Source of the DNA: an uncultured Clostridia bacterium
GTDB taxonomy: Bacteria > Bacillota > Clostridia > Christensenellales > Aristaeellaceae
Length of the DNA: 6,275 bases
NCBI GenBank assembly: GCA_946626395.1
Contig: CAMOUF010000210.1
Coordinates: 1 to 6,275 of the forward strand
Direction: 5' to 3'
Shown: piece by piece, positions 1 through 5,300 of the stretch
How the letters are laid out: each line of letters opens with the position of its first letter
How positions within the stretch are numbered: the first letter of the stretch is position 1
Made by a program: the position numbers and the translations under genes
Notes under the pieces: generated by a model
Database searches by the model: none
What the model was told of the DNA's origin: nothing
The model's input: the letters and a program-made list of their open reading frames with translations, nothing else

Positions 1-819
1 GGCATGGCAGCAAACGTTCACCGCCACCGGCAGGCCGGCGATGTGGGCGGGCATACAGTCAATGTTCACGGCCCGGGCGGGGGTGGGGCCGCCAATGCCC
101 GCGGGGCCGATGCCCAGGCGGTTGATGGCAGTCAGGCAGTCCTTTTCCAGCTTAGCGTAGCGGGGGTCGGGATGATGGGTGCCCAGGGGACGGGCGGTCA
201 TGCGCTTGGCCATCAAAGCGGCTTCCTCCAGGGTGCCGCCGATGCCCACGCCTAAAATCATGGGCGGGCAGGGATTGGGCCCCGCCTTCCGGGCCACGTC
301 AATAATGAAATTGCGCACGCCCTCTTCCCCGTCGGCGGCCACGCACATTTTCACCGCGCTCATGTTTTCGCTGCCAAAGCCCTTGGCGGTGGCCAGGATG
401 CGCACCCTTTCCCCCGGCACGATGCGCACATGAAGGATGGCGGGGGTGTTGTCGCCGGTGTTCTTCCGGTCAAAGAGGGGATCGCTGACGATGGACTTGC
501 GCAGGTATCCTTCGGCATAGGCCTGGCGCACGCCCTCCTGCACCGCCTGCTCAAAATCGCCTCCCGTAAAGTGAACGTCCTGGCCAATGTCCAGAAACAG
601 CACCGCCATGCCCGTGTCCTGGCAGATGGCCACCCGCTCGTCCCGGGCGATGCGGTAGTTTTCGCAAAGCTGGCACAGCACTGATTTTCCCGTGGGTGAT
701 TTTTCCGTTTCGCAGGCGGCGCGCACCGCTGCCTCCACATCGGGGCCGATCTCATAATTCGCTGTCAGGAACAGCTGCTTTACCTTTTCCGTGATCCGCG
801 CTACAGGAATTTCCCGCAT
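1..819 (-). CDS. Class I fumarate hydratase / L(+)-tartrate dehydratase, alpha subunit (3' end cut by window edge)
   Basis: Reading from the ATG at 819, 273 codons stay open to base 1, so the stop lies outside the window. The product is the alpha (N-terminal catalytic) half of a two-subunit, oxygen-labile [4Fe-4S] hydro-lyase that interconverts fumarate and malate, or dehydrates tartrate, in the cytoplasm. The three cysteines that bind the cluster in this family can be placed: C66 in ICQDTG, C184 in NPCPPM and C271 in VNVCCHA. The glycine-rich GIGGT (193-196 region) and GPAGIGGPTPA (238-248) are also typical. Homologous alpha chains are about 280 residues and end shortly after CHAARH, so probably fewer than 15 residues are missing. 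The beta subunit gene is expected immediately to the left, outside the window. The start is fixed by an AGGAGG seven bases upstream. Fumarate and tartrate enzymes cannot be told apart by eye, so no symbol is given (fumA- or ttdA-type). C270 next to C271 is a small oddity. Confidence 0.93.
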   Translation of the reverse strand, partial: MREIPVARITEKVKQLFLTANYEIGPDVEAAVRAACETEKSPTGKSVLCQLCENYRIARDERVAICQDTGMAVLFLDIGQDVHFTGGDFEQAVQEGVRQAYAEGYLRKSIVSDPLFDRKNTGDNTPAILHVRIVPGERVRILATAKGFGSENMSAVKMCVAADGEEGVRNFIIDVARKAGPNPCPPMILGVGIGGTLEEAALMAKRMTARPLGTHHPDPRYAKLEKDCLTAINRLGIGPAGIGGPTPARAVNIDCMPAHIAGLPVAVNVCCHA

Positions 820-826
820 ACCCCTT

Positions 827-832
827 CCTCCT
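827..832 (-). promoter_or_regulatory. Consensus Shine-Dalgarno site of the fumarase alpha gene
   Basis: AGGAGG on the minus strand lies seven bases before the ATG at 819 and begins one base after the TGA of the upstream reductase gene. This decides the start codon. It also suggests that ribosomes finishing the reductase can reinitiate directly on the hydratase, so the two are probably co-transcribed and translationally coupled. The coupling is inferred from spacing only. Confidence 0.85.
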
Positions 833-833
833 G

Positions 834-1850
834 TCACTTGATGATGTCCTGAAACAAAGCAATATTCTGCCTTTCGATCCTGCGCTCTCCCGCCTGCTCC
901 TGCCGGATGATCTCCACGATGCGGTCGTTGATGGGGGTGGGCACGCCGCATTTCCGGCCCCAGCGGCACACCTCCCCGTTGATGGCGTCCACCTCGCAGG
1001 GCTTGCCCCGCTTTAGATCCTGGAGCATGGAGGGCTCGATCTCCCGGTGCTTTTTCATGGCGATGGGCAGGATCAGCCGGGCCAGCGCCTTTTTCACCGG
1101 GGTTTTATAATAAAACAGCTTGGTAATATCCTTGCCCTGCACCGGCGCGAACGTCACCCCGGCGGCCCGGCCCACGTCGATGCACTCCTTCATGCAGGCA
1201 AGGGCAATGGGCTGGGCGTCCTTTCCCTCGGACACGTCGCCGAACACGCCGCCCATCACCGTGCCCAGGCCCGAGAAGGCGGCGTTGATCAGCAGCTTGC
1301 TCCACCGGGCCCCCATGAGGTTTTCTTCCACGTGCACAGGGCACATCTTTTCCAGCAGCGCTTTGACCTGCTGAATTTTTTCCTCCGGCACGCCCTCCAT
1401 TTTGCCCATGTGGAAGGACAGGCTGTCCGGGTCGCTGGTCAGGGTGGAGCAGCCCGGAGAAGTCATGGCCGCGCCCCATTCCACCGTGCAGCCGATCACA
1501 TGCGCTTTTCCCAGCACCTTTTGCAGCCCCGGCTCCGGAATGCCGTTCTGCAGCGTCACCACCACGCCGTCCGGGGCCAGATAAGGCTTGAGATAAGCCG
1601 CCACTTTCTCGTTCTCCAATTGCTTGGTCAAAAGAATTATCACGTCATAGGGCCCTTCCATTTCCCCGGGCAGCAGGGCCTTCACCGGCACGGTCATGTC
1701 CACGGTGCCAAGGATGTGAGCGCCGTTTTTTTGCAGGGCGGCCACGTGGGCCTCATTCCGGTTGACCAGCTCGATGTCCACGCCCGCCCGGGTCAGATAA
1801 GCCCCCAGCACCGTGCCCAAGGACCCGGCTCCGTAAATCGCGTATTTCAT
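834..1850 (-). CDS. Ketopantoate reductase family protein (2-dehydropantoate 2-reductase-like)
   Basis: This 338-residue NAD(P)H-dependent 2-oxo-acid reductase belongs to the ApbA/PanE family, which converts 2-dehydropantoate to pantoate in coenzyme A synthesis. The N-terminal Rossmann domain opens with GAGSLG (7-12). R31 follows the second strand, where NADPH-preferring members read the 2'-phosphate. K76 in LTKQ, N102 in LQNG, K185 in WSKLL (catalytic lysine position), S274 in SMLQDL and E286 in PCEVDAING match the conserved active-site residues of PanE. The C-terminal domain ends with TPINDRIVEII (305-315). It is about 35 residues longer than E. coli PanE. Much of the extra length lies around 243-271, a basic and hydrophobic stretch before SMLQDL; many clostridial family members share this form. 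The true substrate could therefore be another 2-oxo acid, and I do not assign panE. The start has an AGAGGGGG stretch upstream. The gene is followed after 14 bases by the hydratase alpha gene. Confidence 0.93.
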   Translation of the reverse strand: MKYAIYGAGSLGTVLGAYLTRAGVDIELVNRNEAHVAALQKNGAHILGTVDMTVPVKALLPGEMEGPYDVIILLTKQLENEKVAAYLKPYLAPDGVVVTLQNGIPEPGLQKVLGKAHVIGCTVEWGAAMTSPGCSTLTSDPDSLSFHMGKMEGVPEEKIQQVKALLEKMCPVHVEENLMGARWSKLLINAAFSGLGTVMGGVFGDVSEGKDAQPIALACMKECIDVGRAAGVTFAPVQGKDITKLFYYKTPVKKALARLILPIAMKKHREIEPSMLQDLKRGKPCEVDAINGEVCRWGRKCGVPTPINDRIVEIIRQEQAGERRIERQNIALFQDIIK

Positions 1851-1857
1851 TGTATGT

Positions 1858-1865
1858 CCCCCTCT
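1858..1865 (-). promoter_or_regulatory. Ribosome binding site of the reductase gene
   Basis: AGAGGGGG on the minus strand ends seven bases before the ATG at 1850, and its GAGG core lies ten bases from it. It supports the start at 1850, which is also the start that leaves the Rossmann fold complete. Confidence 0.7.
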
Positions 1866-1872
1866 TTTTGTG

Positions 1873-1878
1873 ATTGTA
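1873..1878 (-). promoter_or_regulatory. Possible -10 element upstream of the reductase gene
   Basis: The 58-base gap 1851-1908 is AT-rich against GC-rich flanks and contains TACAAT on the minus strand, five of six matches to TATAAT. No good -35 box stands 16-18 bases upstream: the best hexamer there matches TTGACA at only two positions. A start of transcription near 1866 would give a very short leader carrying the ribosome binding site. This is a weak candidate. Read-through from the upstream gene is just as likely, since I see no terminator in the gap. Confidence 0.2.
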
Positions 1879-1908
1879 TTTCTGTTATTTCATAATGATC
1901 TTGCAGTC

Positions 1909-2268
1909 TTACGCATCCTGCAAATATTCCCGGTGCTCCTTGGGAAAATCCCGTTTCAGGTTTCTGTCCGCCTTTTCCCGGTAAGCCGCCTCGAATTCCT
2001 CCGGCTTTACGCCGCAGCACAGCAGCACGTCCAACAGATACATGAACACATCGGACATTTCCTCGCAGAAGTGGGCGCGCAGAGAAGCGTCCTCCACCAC
2101 GGCCTGGGCGCCCCGCTTTTTCAGAATGGCGGATACCTCGCCGATTTCCTCCACCGCGTACAGCAGATGATGCTTGGCGGTGCCAGGATTGTCCCCTTCC
2201 CAGATGCCCGCATACTTTTCCTGCAATTTCACCTGATATTCCATCAGATCCTCTATGGTCAGCGCCAT
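1909..2268 (-). CDS. MazG-like nucleotide pyrophosphohydrolase
   Basis: This 119-residue, single-domain, all-alpha protein belongs to the MazG/dUTPase-C superfamily, which hydrolyses nucleoside triphosphates to monophosphate and pyrophosphate with Mg2+. The metal-binding signature is clear: E40-E41-x-x-E44 on one helix and E69-E70-x-x-D73 on the next, with D80 one helical turn or two further on. The later K99-x-x-x-N103-x-x-R pattern (KADRNLKR) is also usual in this group. It is half the size of two-domain E. coli MazG and fits the short house-cleaning type, but the nucleotide preferred cannot be read from sequence. No toxin gene adjoins it, so a toxin-antitoxin role is not supported. The start ATG at 2268 has GGAG eight bases upstream, set in an A/T inverted repeat. 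Gaps are 52 bases to the upstream gene and 58 to the downstream gene, all on one strand. Confidence 0.88.
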   Translation of the reverse strand: MALTIEDLMEYQVKLQEKYAGIWEGDNPGTAKHHLLYAVEEIGEVSAILKKRGAQAVVEDASLRAHFCEEMSDVFMYLLDVLLCCGVKPEEFEAAYREKADRNLKRDFPKEHREYLQDA

Positions 2269-2287
2269 AAAAAACTCTCCTTTTTTA
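2268..2287 (-). promoter_or_regulatory. Ribosome binding site of the MazG-like gene inside an A/T inverted repeat
   Basis: On the minus strand a seven-base arm TAAAAAA, the loop GGAGAG and the arm TTTTTTA form a perfect inverted repeat; the last A is the first base of the start codon. The loop is the Shine-Dalgarno sequence, eight bases (from GGAG) before the ATG. A stem of only A-U pairs would be weak and would leave the ribosome site in the loop. The repeat itself is directly seen; any regulatory role is speculation. Confidence 0.6.
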
Positions 2288-2330
2288 AACTATTAACTCC
2301 CCACTCCTAACTCCTCACTCCTAACTATTT
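2288..2330 (-). repeat. Heptameric (14-base double) tandem repeat overlapping the activase stop codon
   Basis: On the minus strand, bases 2330 to 2289 read as six seven-base units: AAATAGT, TAGGAGT, GAGGAGT, TAGGAGT, GGGGAGT, TAATAGT. The same stretch can be seen as three 14-base units (2316-2329, 2302-2315, 2288-2301); the first two agree at 12 of 14 positions and the last two at 10 of 14. The repeat begins inside the upstream gene: its last codons AAT AGT and the stop TAG (2321-2323) are repeat sequence. The rest fills most of the 52-base gap before the MazG-like gene. The repeat is rich in AGGAG, so the transcript carries several Shine-Dalgarno look-alikes, but none is followed by a start codon at useful spacing other than the MazG-like gene's own site. 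Confidence 0.75.
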
Positions 2331-5300
2331 CCCGCCTGGCTCAGCATCAGCTTGATGCGGTTCAGCTGGTTCACCTCGCTGGCCCCGGGGTCGTAGTCCA
2401 CGGCGGCGATATTGGCCTGGGGATAAGCCCGGCGCAATTGCTTGATCACGCCCTTGCCCACCACATGATTGGGCAGGCACCCGAAGGGCTGAATGCACAC
2501 GATGTTGGGTACCCCGTGCTCCAATAGCTCCGCCATTTCCCCGCACAGGAACCAGCCTTCACCGTACTGATTGCCCAGGGACAGGAAGGGCTTGGCCAGT
2601 TCGCCGATTTTTTCAATGGGCATGGGCGGTGTAAAGCGTTTGGAGCGGGCCAGGGCGGCGGCGGCGGGCTGGCAGAAGGACCGGAGAACAGACACCCCAA
2701 TGCCGCTGGAATATTTGCCCGTCCAGCGGGTGCCCAGGTATTCCGTTTTGTATTTCTGGTTATACAGGGTATAATACACGAAATCCATCAGGTCTGGCAC
2801 CACGGCCTCGGCCCCTTCCTGCTCCAAAAGTTCCGCCAGGCGGTTATTGGCCATGGGCATGTATTTCACCAGAATCTCCCCCACGATGCCCACCCGGGGC
2901 TTTTTCATGTCCTCATGGATGGGCAGGCTGTCAAAATCCTCCACGATGGAGCGGCACATTTGGGGGGAGCTCCCCTTTTCTTTTCCGGAGAACACGGCCC
3001 GAATCCTGTCCCGCCATTTGAGGCGCAGGGCGTTGGCGCTGCCTTCTTCCTTTTCGTAGGGCCGCACCCTCAGCAGGCACTTCATCAGCAAATCCCCCAG
3101 CACCAGGGCCTTGCCCGCATCCATGAGCATGGGCAGCGTCACCTGGAAGCCGGGATTCTTTTCCATGCCGTTAAAGTTCAGGCTGATCACGGGAATCTGG
3201 GACAGGCCCGCTTTTTTCAGGGCCCGGCGGATAAAGCCCACGTAATTGCTGGCCCGGCAGCAGCCGCCGGTCTGGGTCATGATCAGGGCCAGCTTATTTA
3301 CGTCGTACTTGCCGCTGAGCACCGCCTCCATCATCTGCCCCACGGTGATGATGCTGGGGTAGCAGGCGTCGTTATTCACGAATTTCAGGCCCATGTCGAT
3401 GGCGCTGCGGCCCTCGTTTTCCAGCATCACCAGATGGAAGCCGTGGCGCTCAAACACGGGGGTCAGCAGATCAAAATGAATGGGGCTCATTTTGGGGGCC
3501 AGGATGGTATAGCCCGCCCCAAACATTTCCTTGGTGAACACCTTGCGCTCATAGACAGCAGGGGGCGCGGCGGGGCGCATGTCCTTTTCCTCCCGCATCC
3601 TCATGGCGGACAGCAGGGAACGCACCCGGATGCGGGCTGCCCCCAGATTGTTCACCTCGTCGATTTTCAGCACGGTGTACAGCTTGCCGCTGTCTTCCAG
3701 AATATCGCACACCTGATCGGTGGTCACGGCGTCCAGGCCGCAGCCGAAGGAATTGAGCTGCACCAGCTCCAGGTCCTCCCGCTGCGCCACGAACTGGGCG
3801 GCGGTATACAGCCGGGAATGGTACACCCATTGGTCGTTGACCCGCACGGGACGGATGTGGGCAAAGCCCGCCGCGATGCTGTCCTCGGTGAGCACGGCCA
3901 GGCCGTAGCCCGCGATCATTTCCGGAACGCCGTGGTGGATTTCCGGGTCCACATGATAGGGGCGGCCTGCCAGCACGATGCCCTTCCGATGGTTTTCCTC
4001 CATCCATTGGAGGGCCCTTTGCCCTTCGGCGCGCACGTCCTCCTTGGCCCGCCGCTGCTCCTGCCAGGCGGCGTGAACCGCGCTGCGCACCGCCTGGGCC
4101 GGAATATCCCATTCCTCTTTGCACAGGCGGACCAGCCGGTCCGCCGCAATTTTTTCGCTGGTAAAGGCTATGAAGGGGCGGATGTAGCGCACCCGGCCCT
4201 CGGTCACATCCTCCACGTTGTTTTTCAGGTTTTCGGGATAGGCGCACACGATGGGGCAGTTGTAATGGTTCTGGGCCTGGTCCACCTCCTGATGCTCGTA
4301 AAACACAGAAGGGTGGAAAATGGTTTTGACCCCCTGGTTGATCAGCCATTGCACGTGGCCGTGGGCCAGCTTGGCTGGATAGCATTCGCTTTCCGAGGGA
4401 ATGGATTCCATGCCCAGGCCGTAAATTTTCCGGGTGGACACCGGCGACAGGCGCACGGAAAAGCCCAGCTGGCTGAAGAACGTATGCCAGAAGGGATAGT
4501 TTTCCCACATGTTCAGCACCCGGGGAATGCCGATTTCCCCCCGAGGCGCGTTTTCCAAGGGCTGATAATCGAACATGCGCCTGCATTTATAGGCGCTCAC
4601 GTTGGGCCCCTTGTTCCCGCTGGCCGCTTTGCCCAGGCCCCGCTCGCAGCGGTTGCCGGTGATATGCCGCCGCCCGCCGGGGAACAGGTTCACGGTGAGC
4701 ATGCAATGGTTTTCGCAGCCGGCGCAGTGGGTGGTACTGGTTTTCCATTGGAGGGACAGGGTTTCGTCCAGGGGCAGCATGGCGGTGCCCTGCCCCTCGT
4801 CGTGCCGCCGGGCGATCAGCGCCGCGCCGAAGGCCCCCATCATGCCCGCGATGTCCGGGCACACGGCATGGGCCCCGGAGATTATTTCAAAGGCCCGGAG
4901 CACCGCCTGGTTATGGAAGGTGCCCCCCTGCACCACTACCCGCTTTCCCAGGTCGGCGGCGTCCGCCAATTTGATCACCTTGAACAGGGCGTTTCGGATC
5001 ACGGAATAGGCCAGGCCCGCGGAAATATCCTGCACCGAGGCCCCTTCCTTCTGGGCCTGCTTCACATTGCTGTTCATGAACACGGTGCAGCGGGTGCCCA
5101 AATCCAAAGGATGCAGGGCAAACAACGCCTCCTGGGCGAAGGCCTGGGCGGTGTAGCCCATAGAATTGGCGAAATTTTCCAGAAAAGAGCCGCAGCCGGA
5201 GGAGCAGGCTTCGTTCAGCAGGATGGTATCCACCGAGCCGTTTTTCAGCTTGATGCATTTCATATCCTGGCCGCCGATATCCAGCACGCAGTCCACCTGA

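Noticed and set aside
360..755. Minus-strand 131-codon frame over the hydratase gene
   Set aside because: It is out of frame with the open frame from 819 to 1 that contains CQDTG, CPP and the GIGG motifs. Its product is Arg/Ala/Pro-rich and shows no family.
1047..1895. Plus-strand open frame of 282 codons opposite the reductase
   Set aside because: It is in the same wobble-antisense phase as the 843-codon frame, has the same His/Gly/Gln-rich composition and no motif. It is a by-product of codon bias.
1851..1908. Terminator between the MazG-like gene and the reductase
   Set aside because: The only symmetry is a four-base TTAT/ATAA arm around GAA, with no GC-rich stem and no following U-tract on the minus strand.
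1909..2268. MazG-like protein as part of a mazEF toxin-antitoxin module
   Set aside because: There is no small toxin or antitoxin gene next to it; the 52- and 58-base flanking gaps are too short to hold one.
1870..2310. Plus-strand open frame of 146 codons opposite the MazG-like gene
   Set aside because: It is again the wobble-antisense phase. The minus strand carries the intact EExxE/EExxD metal-binding signature and a proper ribosome binding site.
2288..2330. CRISPR array or phage attachment site
   Set aside because: The units are seven bases, contiguous and degenerate, without spacers, and no integrase or cas gene is in the window.
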